Below the pieces are notes generated by a model that was given only the letters and a program-made list of their open reading frames with translations, did no database searches and had not been told where the DNA came from. A DNA stretch of 48,559 bases from Ignavibacteriota bacterium (GTDB taxonomy: Bacteria; Bacteroidota; Ignavibacteria; Ignavibacteriales; Melioribacteraceae): contig JABFGH010000033.1 in the NCBI GenBank assembly GCA_013112585.1, positions 1 to 48,559 of the forward strand, given 5' to 3'. Below, in pieces: positions 34,353 to 42,146 of this stretch. The first letter of the stretch is position 1; each line of letters begins with the position of its first letter. The position numbers and the translations under genes were made by a program.

Positions 34353-37148
34353 TTATTTATAAAGAAGATATTTTCTCCGCAGCTCAATAAAATCTTTAAC
34401 CTGCTCCTGGCAATTTTCAATAACCTTTTCAACGGTCATTCCCGGTTCATCAAGCTGTTTAATTATTTCCGGCGGTGACCAGTTAAGTGAATCGGGATTT
34501 GTTTTTCTGTATGCATCGATTATATGCAATGCGGCTTCCACCGATCTATACTTGCTGTAATCGGTCAACATTATTTCAACACCGCCGCACATTTGGTTCC
34601 AGGGCTTACCACGCGGATTCGAACCGGGAATTAGTTTTCGAGGAATAAAATGAACTGGACGAAATATTGCACCTTCAATCCCGCGGCTGTTTAAATCATC
34701 TGCAGCTTTTGCGGCATCAACCCATGATGAACCGGAGAGCAAGAATGGTTTTGTTGTTCCTCTAGCTTCAGTCATGTTCATTCTTTCAAACAGGCATTGC
34801 CCCGGATATACGACAGCGGTTTCAAAGGTTCCCATGTTCGGCGAAGGCATAATCCAATGCAAGCCTGTTTCATCCCACATCATACTTCTATTCCAGCCTT
34901 TCATTTTTATTACAGTTAGATCCGCGCCGAAATTTTCAGTTTCATTCCACATCTCAGCAAGTTCGCCGTAAGTCATACCGTGCCTAAACGGAAGCTGATG
35001 CCTGAAAATACTTTTGAGATCAAGATAAGGTCCCTCGACAATTCTTCCGCCGAGAGGATTTGGTCTATCTAAAACAATAAACGGAATGCCCGCTTTTGCG
35101 CAAGCCTCCATCGCAAACGACATTGAATACTTAAACGTGTACCAAGCCGAACCGACTCCCTGAATATCAAAAATCAGCACATCGATTTTCTTCAGCCATT
35201 CTTGTTTAGGCGCAAAGGAATCGCCATAAAGACTGTAAACCGGAATTCCGGTTATCGGGTCAACTTCACCCTCCTGTTTTATTCTTCCCTGCTTTGCACC
35301 TCTTACTCCATGCTCAGCGCCAAATAGTGCAGCTAAATTTATTTCCGGGTTATTAGCCAAAATATCAATACTGCTTTCTAAATTTGCGTTTACTGCGGAG
35401 GGATTAGTGATCAAACCAACACGTTTATTTTTCAGTAAATCAAGACGATCTTCGACGAGCACATCAATTCCTAATTTTACTGCAGCCGGCTTTACAGTAG
35501 ATTTCTTTTTCTTAGAATTTAATTCTGCTAAAACCGTTTCAATAGACGGAGCATTATCTAATGATAAATTTTCAAATTCAATTATTGAATGTAAACTTTC
35601 ATTTCCAGTTCTATCAACAGCCGTAACACTAATTTTTGAAAGGGGGATAAATGCTTCTTCTTTTTGAATTTGTTCCGGTTTTGTATTCCGCAAATATGAA
35701 AAGTTCTTTTTGAATGCGTCAAGATTTGCTGATCTTATTTCTGATGTAAATATTTCATACTCCCAATTATCACCATATTTAGAATAAACCACATACTTGG
35801 TAATATCGCTCTTCTTTGGGTGATCTAAGGTTAAATTAATTTCATCAAAATTAATTTTTGAATTTACGATCGGCTTCTCCGGAGCGGTATTATCAAGCCA
35901 GGGCGAAGATGGAACGAGTGCTTGATTGTTATAAGGACCCTTTTTTATAGCGCGCGCTAAATTCAAATCACGTACAAGCGGACCAATACTCCAATGTACA
36001 TTACCGGGACTTTCGGGCAGCATTCCGCGCGTTACCATTATTTGATTTATAACTTCATCAATATTTTTTTCACTGTCGCGCCTTCCTATATTTATCCCGG
36101 GCCAAAAATGTCTGTTCATCGTGTTTTCACTTTTCCACCAGCCGAGCAGCACGGGATAGCTTTGCGGAATTTTATTTATTGTCCAGTAAAGCTGAGGAGT
36201 CCAATAATCAATCCAGCCTTTGTTAAGCCAAAGTTTTGCATCGGCGTAAAGCTTTTCGTACTGGTCATACCCTTTTATAGATTCCGGATGGTTTGGGCGC
36301 CAAATGCCGAATGGACTTAATCCAAATTTTACATGGGGCTTTTCTTTTTTGATTTCATCATACAGCCGCTCAATAAAAACATTAACGCTTTCTCTTCTCC
36401 AATCCCCTCTTGATAATTTACCGCCGCTATTTAAATATGCCTGCCAGCTTTTATCATCGGGAAAATCTTCACCGTTATTGTATGAGTCGTACGGATAGAA
36501 ATAATCATCGAAATGCACGCCGTCAACATCGTATCGTTTAACAATATCCATTACAACATTTGTTGAGTGATCTTGCGTACCCTTTAAACTCGGATCAAGC
36601 CACCAGTAGCCGTTCTTCAATTCAACGACCAATTCCGGTTTAGTTTTAACAATAGAGTATTCAGAAACTTCGCCGCCTACTGAATGATGAGCGCGATAAG
36701 GATTGCACCAAACATGAAGCTCGAGTCCGCGTTTATGTGCTTCATCAATCCAAAATTCCAAGGGATCATAAAAGGGCTCCGGTGCTTTGCCCTGCTGCCC
36801 GGTTAAATAATATGACCACGGCTCGTAAGTACTTTGATAGAGTGCATCACATTGCGGACGAGCCTGAAAAACTACAGCGTTAAAATTATTTTCTTTCAGC
36901 AGATCAAGCAGTTCAATTGCTTCCCGTTTTTGATCTTCGGTGCTTAATCCTTTTTTACTGGGCCAATTTATATTTGCTACAGTTGCCACCCAGGCTGCTC
37001 TAAATTCACGCATAGCAGTTGGAGTGTCTTCTGTTTGTTCAACAACTTCATCAACACGGGCAGTATCGGTAATTGTTGAACTGCAGCTATTATAAATAAT
37101 TACAAGTGAAAGAATTAAGATGGACGAGAAAAATGTTTTTTTGATCAT
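34353..37148 (-). CDS. GHL10 glycoside hydrolase fused to NamZ-type exo-N-acetylmuramidase
   Basis: 931 residues with a lipoprotein-like signal (YNSCSS). N-terminal GHL10 domain at ~45-400: EFRAAWVATVANINWPSK, NAVVFQARPQCDALY, LELHVWCNPYRAHH, DGVHFDDYFYPY and YWTPQLYW. A Lys-rich linker lies near 530. C-terminal DUF1343/NamZ domain (GH171) at ~540-931: VGLITNPSAV, FGAEHGVRGA, DIQGVGSAWYTF, LDRPNPLGG, PSPNMGTFETAVVYPG and EARGTTKPF. NamZ removes MurNAc from the ends of glycan chains. It is the first gene of the cell-wall operon. Confidence 0.92.
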   Translation of the reverse strand: MIKKTFFSSILILSLVIIYNSCSSTITDTARVDEVVEQTEDTPTAMREFRAAWVATVANINWPSKKGLSTEDQKREAIELLDLLKENNFNAVVFQARPQCDALYQSTYEPWSYYLTGQQGKAPEPFYDPLEFWIDEAHKRGLELHVWCNPYRAHHSVGGEVSEYSIVKTKPELVVELKNGYWWLDPSLKGTQDHSTNVVMDIVKRYDVDGVHFDDYFYPYDSYNNGEDFPDDKSWQAYLNSGGKLSRGDWRRESVNVFIERLYDEIKKEKPHVKFGLSPFGIWRPNHPESIKGYDQYEKLYADAKLWLNKGWIDYWTPQLYWTINKIPQSYPVLLGWWKSENTMNRHFWPGINIGRRDSEKNIDEVINQIMVTRGMLPESPGNVHWSIGPLVRDLNLARAIKKGPYNNQALVPSSPWLDNTAPEKPIVNSKINFDEINLTLDHPKKSDITKYVVYSKYGDNWEYEIFTSEIRSANLDAFKKNFSYLRNTKPEQIQKEEAFIPLSKISVTAVDRTGNESLHSIIEFENLSLDNAPSIETVLAELNSKKKKSTVKPAAVKLGIDVLVEDRLDLLKNKRVGLITNPSAVNANLESSIDILANNPEINLAALFGAEHGVRGAKQGRIKQEGEVDPITGIPVYSLYGDSFAPKQEWLKKIDVLIFDIQGVGSAWYTFKYSMSFAMEACAKAGIPFIVLDRPNPLGGRIVEGPYLDLKSIFRHQLPFRHGMTYGELAEMWNETENFGADLTVIKMKGWNRSMMWDETGLHWIMPSPNMGTFETAVVYPGQCLFERMNMTEARGTTKPFLLSGSSWVDAAKAADDLNSRGIEGAIFRPVHFIPRKLIPGSNPRGKPWNQMCGGVEIMLTDYSKYRSVEAALHIIDAYRKTNPDSLNWSPPEIIKQLDEPGMTVEKVIENCQEQVKDFIELRRKYLLYK

Positions 37149-37443
37149 TTTATATCCCTTTGTTTAGCGGTTTTAAAAGAGCGGCTCTTCAATATATAAA
37201 GAAGAATTTCTTATACAAATATCAATAATTTATTAGATGTTTGTTACTTAAAAACTTAACAGCAAATAAATATATGTTATTGATTTTTGACTTTTAAAAT
37301 CTATTCTCAAAAATTTAATAAATCTAATTGAATAATTTGAAGTTGAAAAATCTCTAATAAAATTCGACCGGATATCTTTTGAGTTAAACAGATTATTACT
37401 ACTTTTAAAACACACATCAACAACTCAAATTTAGGAGGCAAAA

Positions 37444-38367
37444 ATGTTCGGCTCCGAAATACTTGAAATAGCAATTGGGCTAATTTTTATTTACATGCTG
37501 CTAAGTTTATTTGCCAGTACAATCAACGAAATTATCGCCAAGCTGTTTTCTTTAAGAGGTAGAAATTTAAGAAAAGCTATTCACTTTATGTTCGATGAAG
37601 AGGATACTCAATTTCAGATACAAAGATTTTTTAACGATCCATTAATTAAAAAGTTAAGTGCACGCCCGATTTTAGATAAGCTGGGCATAAAATCGCCGAC
37701 AGATTATTTACCTAAGAATACTTTTTCAAAAATTTTAACTAAGGCAATATTTAAAAGTAATGAGGATAATATTCCAATTGAGACCCTTGAAAAACATATT
37801 GATGAGATGTTCCCTCAAAAGGGAGATTCAAACAGGATATTAAAAAGACTCGTTCGTGATTCAGCCGGCAATATTGAAAAGCTGAAAAATAATCTTGAAA
37901 ACTGGTACGATGATATTATGGATGTAGCAACAGAATGGTACAAAAGTAAGGTAAGAGTAATTCTGTTTTTTATCGGGTTTGCGTTCTGCATATTGTTTAA
38001 TGCCGATACAATAAAAATTGTTAATTCACTTTCCGTAAATCCCGAAGTAAGAAAAGCATTAGTTAGTCAAGCTGAAGAATTGAGCAAAAATTATGTCGAA
38101 GCAGATACAAGTAAAACTCTTGACGAACTAAAAGTTGAAATGCAGAATCTAAACATGCAGATCAGTGATGCCTCTTCATTACTCGGACTCGGCTGGAGCT
38201 TTGAAAGCGGAATGAGTTTTTGGGGTAAACTTGGTTTTATATTCCAAAATATTCCAAACAGAATTTGGGGCTGGATCATCACTTCACTTGCAATTTCACT
38301 TGGGGCATCCTTTTGGTTTAACTTTTTGCAGAGGGTTATTAATTTGAAGAGTAGTGTTAAGAAGTGA
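37444..38367 (+). CDS. Multi-span membrane protein, unknown
   Basis: 307 residues; strong AGGAGG before the ATG. Membrane helices at ~8-28, ~175-195 and ~275-300, with long charged cytoplasmic stretches between. The N-terminus MFGSEILEIAIGLIFIYMLLSLFASTINEIIA is of a type I recall from conserved FCB and proteobacterial proteins without known function. It is monocistronic, between a divergent operon and a convergent kinase. Confidence 0.75.
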   Translation: MFGSEILEIAIGLIFIYMLLSLFASTINEIIAKLFSLRGRNLRKAIHFMFDEEDTQFQIQRFFNDPLIKKLSARPILDKLGIKSPTDYLPKNTFSKILTKAIFKSNEDNIPIETLEKHIDEMFPQKGDSNRILKRLVRDSAGNIEKLKNNLENWYDDIMDVATEWYKSKVRVILFFIGFAFCILFNADTIKIVNSLSVNPEVRKALVSQAEELSKNYVEADTSKTLDELKVEMQNLNMQISDASSLLGLGWSFESGMSFWGKLGFIFQNIPNRIWGWIITSLAISLGASFWFNFLQRVINLKSSVKK

Positions 38368-38681
38368 TTATATAGAAGTTAATTGTACTGCAGTATATAC
38401 TGCAGCTCATGATATGTAAAAAGAAAAATGCTTTATAAGTTATTATCTTACAAGGCTTTTCTGAAGTATTCTAAGCGGAGGTGAAAGAAGATAGTTGAAT
38501 CGGTGGAGTAAAAATTTATTAGTAAAATTATTTATCTGAATGGTTCTTAGAAAAAGTATTCTTCTGTTCAGTAAATTGCAGAACTATTTACTTCTAAATT
38601 GGCAATGCAATAACATCAGATTTACCAATAGTTTACATCTTGAAAATCTAAACTAGTATATCTGTTAGAATCTATTTTTCT
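38368..38681. other. Intergenic region with an 18-bp perfect palindrome
   Basis: 314 bases between convergent genes. CTGCAGTATATACTGCAG at 38388-38405 is a perfect palindrome 21 bases after the membrane-protein stop, but it has no T-run and so is not a classic terminator. Nothing else is recognised. Confidence 0.55.
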
Positions 38682-40082
38682 TTATTTTAGAATAATACGA
38701 AATGTTGAACCAACTCCCTTCTCGCTTTCAACTTTTATAGAAGCATTATTTATATCGCAGTATTTTTTTACTAGTGCCAATCCTAAACCATTACCATCAA
38801 AATTTCTTGTATAACCTTGTGTTTCTTGCGAAAATGGTTCAAATAGTCCTGGTAAGTATTCTTTTGAAATCCCAACGCCAGTATCCTTAACTTCAACTAT
38901 GATCTTTGAATCATCTGAAAACAAGTTGACATTTATACTACCTTCTTTTGTATACTTAATTGCGTTATCAATTAGATTAGTGAATATTTGAGTAATGCTA
39001 TACTCATCTGCAAAAGTATATGCATAGTCAGTACTAAAACTAAATGACATCTTTATTCCTTTTGACTCTGCTAATTTTATAAATTCATTCTTTAGTTTTT
39101 TTAATACATCATTTATTAAATCTATATTTTTTGGTCTATAGTCATAAGTACCCGTTTGGATTTCAGACATGTTCAAGATTAAATCTATTGATCTAGTTAT
39201 TCTTGATCCTGCTGAGCGAATGACTTTAAAACTTTCCTGAACTTCATCATTGTTTTTTTTTATAAAATCCGATTCCAACAGAGAGGTAAAGTTTAATATT
39301 GTATTAATTGGGCTTCTTATTTCGTGAGACATTTGTGCTAAAAATTCTGACTTTAGTTTGTTAGATTCTTCCGCTTTTTCTTTCGCTTCATTCAATTCTC
39401 TAGTGCGAGCTTCAATTGTCTGTTCAAGATTAGCATTGATGCTTTCAATCTCTAGTTGTTTTTTTTGAAGATTTTCTTGTTGAGAAAACTCCTGTCGTTC
39501 GAGGCGCTCAATGTTATATGATGCTGCTACTCCGATTATTATTGTTGTAACATAAAAAGGGATTGAAAGTAAAAGATAATTTGATTCCGTTGCATGTTCA
39601 GGTCCAAAAATATTCAAGAAAGCAATGTATATCACCATGATTAAGATGCTTGATATGGTGGCGGCAAAAAAACGCAGCCGAATAAAGAAAAAGCCGGCAA
39701 GAAGAATAAGAAACAAACCACCATAATAGAACAGGTTGTCCGGTATTTTTACTAACATATAAATAATGCCTGTTCCGCCTACAATAAAACATAAAACGAG
39801 TAACCCTTGCCATATTTTTTCGAATAGGTTAAAAAATGACATTATGAAGACGGTTGTTAATATTGGTAATACCAGAACAAACCGGATAAATAAAAATTCA
39901 TTTAGATATTCAGGAGCTGCTATGCTATCCAAATATCCAAACGATAAATATAGTATTGATACCGTAACAAAGGATATTCGAAAAATTACTAGCGATTTTT
40001 TAAAATATGCCTGCCTGAATTTTTTCTCATCTTCCCGATTTTCAAAATTAAGATTTAACCAATTTAATTTATATGTCATCAT
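38682..40082 (-). CDS. Orphan sensor histidine kinase, paralogue of the one at 15770-17134
   Basis: 466 residues. About six membrane helices in ~33-190, a coiled coil at ~195-250, and HisKA with His255 in QMSHEIRSPIN. The ATPase domain has NLIDNAIKYT, DTGVGIS and GNGLGLALVKKY. No response regulator is adjacent. Its overall plan and kinase sequence closely follow the other orphan kinase in this window, so the two probably arose by duplication. ATG at 40082, or 40079 (MM). Confidence 0.92.
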   Translation of the reverse strand: MMTYKLNWLNLNFENREDEKKFRQAYFKKSLVIFRISFVTVSILYLSFGYLDSIAAPEYLNEFLFIRFVLVLPILTTVFIMSFFNLFEKIWQGLLVLCFIVGGTGIIYMLVKIPDNLFYYGGLFLILLAGFFFIRLRFFAATISSILIMVIYIAFLNIFGPEHATESNYLLLSIPFYVTTIIIGVAASYNIERLERQEFSQQENLQKKQLEIESINANLEQTIEARTRELNEAKEKAEESNKLKSEFLAQMSHEIRSPINTILNFTSLLESDFIKKNNDEVQESFKVIRSAGSRITRSIDLILNMSEIQTGTYDYRPKNIDLINDVLKKLKNEFIKLAESKGIKMSFSFSTDYAYTFADEYSITQIFTNLIDNAIKYTKEGSINVNLFSDDSKIIVEVKDTGVGISKEYLPGLFEPFSQETQGYTRNFDGNGLGLALVKKYCDINNASIKVESEKGVGSTFRIILK

Positions 40083-40217
40083 TTAATTCATCGAATTCAT
40101 AATTTCTCGTTATATCTTTTTAATTGTTTCACTAAAGCTTCACTTAAATGTTCAGAGTACAAATAATCGTTTTCGCTATTTATCACTCTATTTGCTTTAA
40201 TTTTCAATAAATATAAA

Positions 40218-40487
40218 TTACATCAAATTAAACAAAAAAGAAATTTTAAATGTTTTCGATGAATTTGTGCCATCTGTATTAGGGTTAACTATTTCTGAAT
40301 CAAGATGAATTTTTATAACATTTTCAGCATTGTTTGTGGAAATGTTTTTTAGAATCGAGTATGAATATCTTTCCTCATGATTAATAATAAGATTTACTGA
40401 AATTGAGAAAGTGGAATGAGTCCATATTGAAGATAAGACGCAATAATAAAACTTAATTATATAATTTTTAATAAGATTACTCCCTTT
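40218..40487 (-). pseudogene. Truncated reading frame at the edge of the accessory region
   Basis: About 89 open codons with no usable early start, ending in stop TAA at 40218-40220. The readable part includes HSTFSISVNLIINHEERYSY, then ILKNISTNNAENVIKIHLDSE and a final KISFLFNLM. It opens inside the 19-base direct repeat at 40477-40495, as if a gene had been cut there by insertion. No family is recognised, and it could be chance in AT-rich DNA. Confidence 0.3.
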
Positions 40488-40495
40488 TTACTCCC
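40477..40495. repeat. 19-base direct repeat, copy 1
   Basis: TTACTCCCTTTTTACTCCC, identical to 41073-41091, which is the 3' end of the integrase gene. The two copies frame the GIY-YIG/tRNA-like cassette. Confidence 0.85.
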
Positions 40496-40516
40496 CTCGA
40501 TTTTCTTTAAAATAAC

Positions 40517-40549
40517 AAACCCTCATAAGACTGAGTCCTATAAGGGTTT
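40517..40549 (-). terminator. Terminator-like hairpin after the tRNA-like segment
   Basis: On the minus strand AAACCCTTATAGGAC pairs with GTCTTATGAGGGTTT (15 pairs, two of them G-U) around a 3-base loop, followed by GTTATTTT. The G-U pairs form only in minus-strand RNA, so the hairpin is matched to that direction. Confidence 0.75.
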
Positions 40550-40554
40550 ATCCA

Positions 40555-40652
40555 GTGAGCGCGGCTTGTCCCGTTTAGCGGGGGGTGGTCTCTGCCAAAG
40601 GCATCCCCTTGGGAGAACCACCGACCCCTCCGACTCAATCGGAGTGCTCTAC
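40555..40652 (-). other. tRNA-like 3' segment with two palindromic insertions
   Basis: Read on the minus strand: GTAGAGC (D-arm 3' side), anticodon stem CTCCG / CGGAG with loop ATTGAGT, variable GGGTC, T-stem GGTGG / CCACC, and an acceptor strand ending CGCGCTCAC. Compared with the clean segment at 40948-40992, ~22 bases are inserted in the T-loop and ~19 at the T-stem/acceptor boundary. Both inserts are small palindromes. The 5' acceptor strand and most of the D-arm are missing. The loop would read TGA (Ser), yet there is no long variable arm, so it is not a normal tRNA-Ser. Confidence 0.7.
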
Positions 40653-40654
40653 AT

Positions 40655-40912
40655 CTAAGCTTTAATACGCTTGATATATTCGATAGCCTTTTTAGAATTT
40701 TTCATTCTTTTTAACTTAAGTTCCATTTGATAAGCCTCCTTCTTCGAGTTGAAGATTAATGTTTCCACTAAATTCCATGGTCCCTTCCCTTTAGTGTATT
40801 TACTTCTGTTTTTATTGTGACGCTTTAACCTGTCTTGTAAATTGGAGGTATGACCAATGTAATATCGGTCAGTTGATTGGGAATGGATAATATATACTGT
40901 GAATTCTTGCAT
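40655..40912 (-). CDS. GIY-YIG endonuclease-like protein (UPF0213 type)
   Basis: 85 residues from ATG 40912; the longer frame to 41035 reads through the tRNA fragment and terminator and is rejected. The family signature is complete: VYIIHS (GIY strand), YYIG (18-20), LKRHN with Arg31, and a Glu near 64 in the helix YQMELKLKRMK. Family members are single-domain nucleases, often free-standing. The gene sits between a tRNA-Lys 3' fragment plus terminator upstream and another tRNA-like segment downstream, which begins two bases after its stop codon. No Shine-Dalgarno sequence is evident; the start is only five bases after the terminator stem. Confidence 0.88.
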   Translation of the reverse strand: MQEFTVYIIHSQSTDRYYIGHTSNLQDRLKRHNKNRSKYTKGKGPWNLVETLIFNSKKEAYQMELKLKRMKNSKKAIEYIKRIKA

Positions 40913-40917
40913 AACAA

Positions 40918-40947
40918 AAAAAATCCCGAGGTTGATCGGGATTTTTT
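40918..40947. terminator. Perfect 12-bp terminator-like palindrome
   Basis: AAAAAATCCCGA / TCGGGATTTTTT with a 6-base loop, symmetrical and therefore usable on both strands. On the minus strand it follows directly the 3' end of the tRNA-Lys fragment, as terminators follow tRNA genes. It also lies just before the GIY-YIG start. Confidence 0.85.
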
Positions 40948-40992
40948 GTGAGCGCGGGTGGTCTCGAACCACCGACCCTCTGCTTAAAAGGC
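40948..40992 (-). tRNA. 3' fragment of tRNA-Lys (TTT), probable attachment site
   Basis: The minus strand reads from the anticodon loop CTTTTAA through stem 3' side GCAG, variable AGGGTC, T-arm GGTGG-TTCGAGA-CCACC and acceptor CGCGCTC, then A and C. Upstream of the anticodon loop the match to a tRNA ends: the 5' anticodon arm, D-arm and acceptor 5' strand are absent. Such half-tRNAs mark integration sites of tyrosine recombinase elements. An integrase gene ends 81 bases upstream. Confidence 0.75.
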
Positions 40993-41072
40993 TTAAAAAT
41001 GATTCAAATATGGCGTTTTTTGGCTGTTTTCGCACCTTTATTGTTCCGCTTTAACCCTATAAACACCCAATT

Positions 41073-41091
41073 TTACTCCCTTTTTACTCCC
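41073..41091. repeat. 19-base direct repeat, copy 2
   Basis: TTACTCCCTTTTTACTCCC, the same as 40477-40495. Here it encodes the last integrase residues and includes the stop codon. Confidence 0.85.
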
Positions 41092-42146
41092 TTTTTCATT
41101 CCCTCCTCCTCAACAAATTTTAACTTATTAACATCTTTAGATAGTTTCTTTTGATTTGCATTTGTGTAGTATTTCATAGTGGTAGATATATTCTTGTGCC
41201 CCAACAATTTTGCTGCCGACATTAAACTTACATCATTTTCATAAGCTAGTGTTGCAAAATGTTTTCTAAATGTTCTCAGGTTATATCCCTTTCCTTTCAG
41301 TTCCAAATCATCAAGAAATCTTCGGAATGCTCTTCCGACTTCACCAATGGTTGAATAACTGAATATTCTGCCTGTCCCCACTTCATCAATCCTCTTTAGT
41401 AAAGAGTTCTCCAAGTCATCGTGCAGTGGAACTCTTAAATACCTTTTAGATTTAGTAGAATAATATTTTAGCATCATATCTTCTACATCAATATCTTCAA
41501 CCTTGCATTTCAATATATCACTTGGCCTAAGCCCAGTATAAATCATTAAAAGTATTATTGTTCTAAAATTACTATTCTTCTTTTCAAGACCTTCCATAAT
41601 CTTTTTTATATGCTCTTTCTTAAATACTACAATTTCTTTTATCTCCGGTTTAGGTTTTAGATTTTTATTAATTCTAAAAACCGGAACATATGAGTATTCA
41701 AATAAAAAGTTTAGAAATTTATTAAAAACTTTGAAGTAATTATAAATCGTGTTTTCAGCCCTATCCAATGTTTTTATTTTTATTATCCATTCTTCTGCAG
41801 ATAGTTTATCAAGGACTGTGCATGGTTGGCTAATATCAAAGGATTGTGAAAATAATTTTAGAAATCTTTCATAATCTCCAATTGTTTTTTCATGCTTGTC
41901 ACTATTTAAGTTCAAGAATCTTTTGAAAGCATCAGCAATACTTGCTCTTTTAATATTATGGTTAGTGTATAAATCTTTTTGATTTTTTATCACTTCTTCT
42001 ATTTCTTTAACAATTTCTTGTGCTTTTTTAAGATTCTTTGTTGTTGCCTTCAGGCCAGTTGATCTATTTCTAACCTTACCTGAATCTGGATCTACAAAAC
42101 TGATATACCAATATTTTTTGTCCTTTGGTTTGTAAATAGATGCCAT
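41073..42146 (-). CDS. Tyrosine recombinase (phage/ICE-type integrase)
   Basis: 357 residues. An N-terminal SAM-like core-binding domain covers ~65-165 and the catalytic domain ~170-335. Catalytic residues: Arg207 in YTGLRPSD, a Lys near 233 (STKSKR), Arg294 in RTFRKHFAT, His317 in LLGHKN, and Tyr326/327 in TMKYY. The usual first His of HxxR is Arg291. The last codons are formed by the 19-base direct repeat. The start directly follows the stop of the excisionase gene. It is expected to integrate at the nearby tRNA-Lys fragment. Confidence 0.93.
   Translation of the reverse strand: MASIYKPKDKKYWYISFVDPDSGKVRNRSTGLKATTKNLKKAQEIVKEIEEVIKNQKDLYTNHNIKRASIADAFKRFLNLNSDKHEKTIGDYERFLKLFSQSFDISQPCTVLDKLSAEEWIIKIKTLDRAENTIYNYFKVFNKFLNFLFEYSYVPVFRINKNLKPKPEIKEIVVFKKEHIKKIMEGLEKKNSNFRTIILLMIYTGLRPSDILKCKVEDIDVEDMMLKYYSTKSKRYLRVPLHDDLENSLLKRIDEVGTGRIFSYSTIGEVGRAFRRFLDDLELKGKGYNLRTFRKHFATLAYENDVSLMSAAKLLGHKNISTTMKYYTNANQKKLSKDVNKLKFVEEEGMKKGVKRE

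Noticed and set aside
40948-40992. Complete tRNA-Lys gene
   Set aside because: The sequence upstream of the anticodon loop does not form the D-arm or the acceptor 5' strand; only the 3' half is present.
40655-41035. 126-residue version of the GIY-YIG protein with N-terminus including SLLSRGSVVRDHPRSQ
   Set aside because: The first 41 residues are a translation of the tRNA-Lys fragment and the terminator. The family domain starts at ATG 40912.
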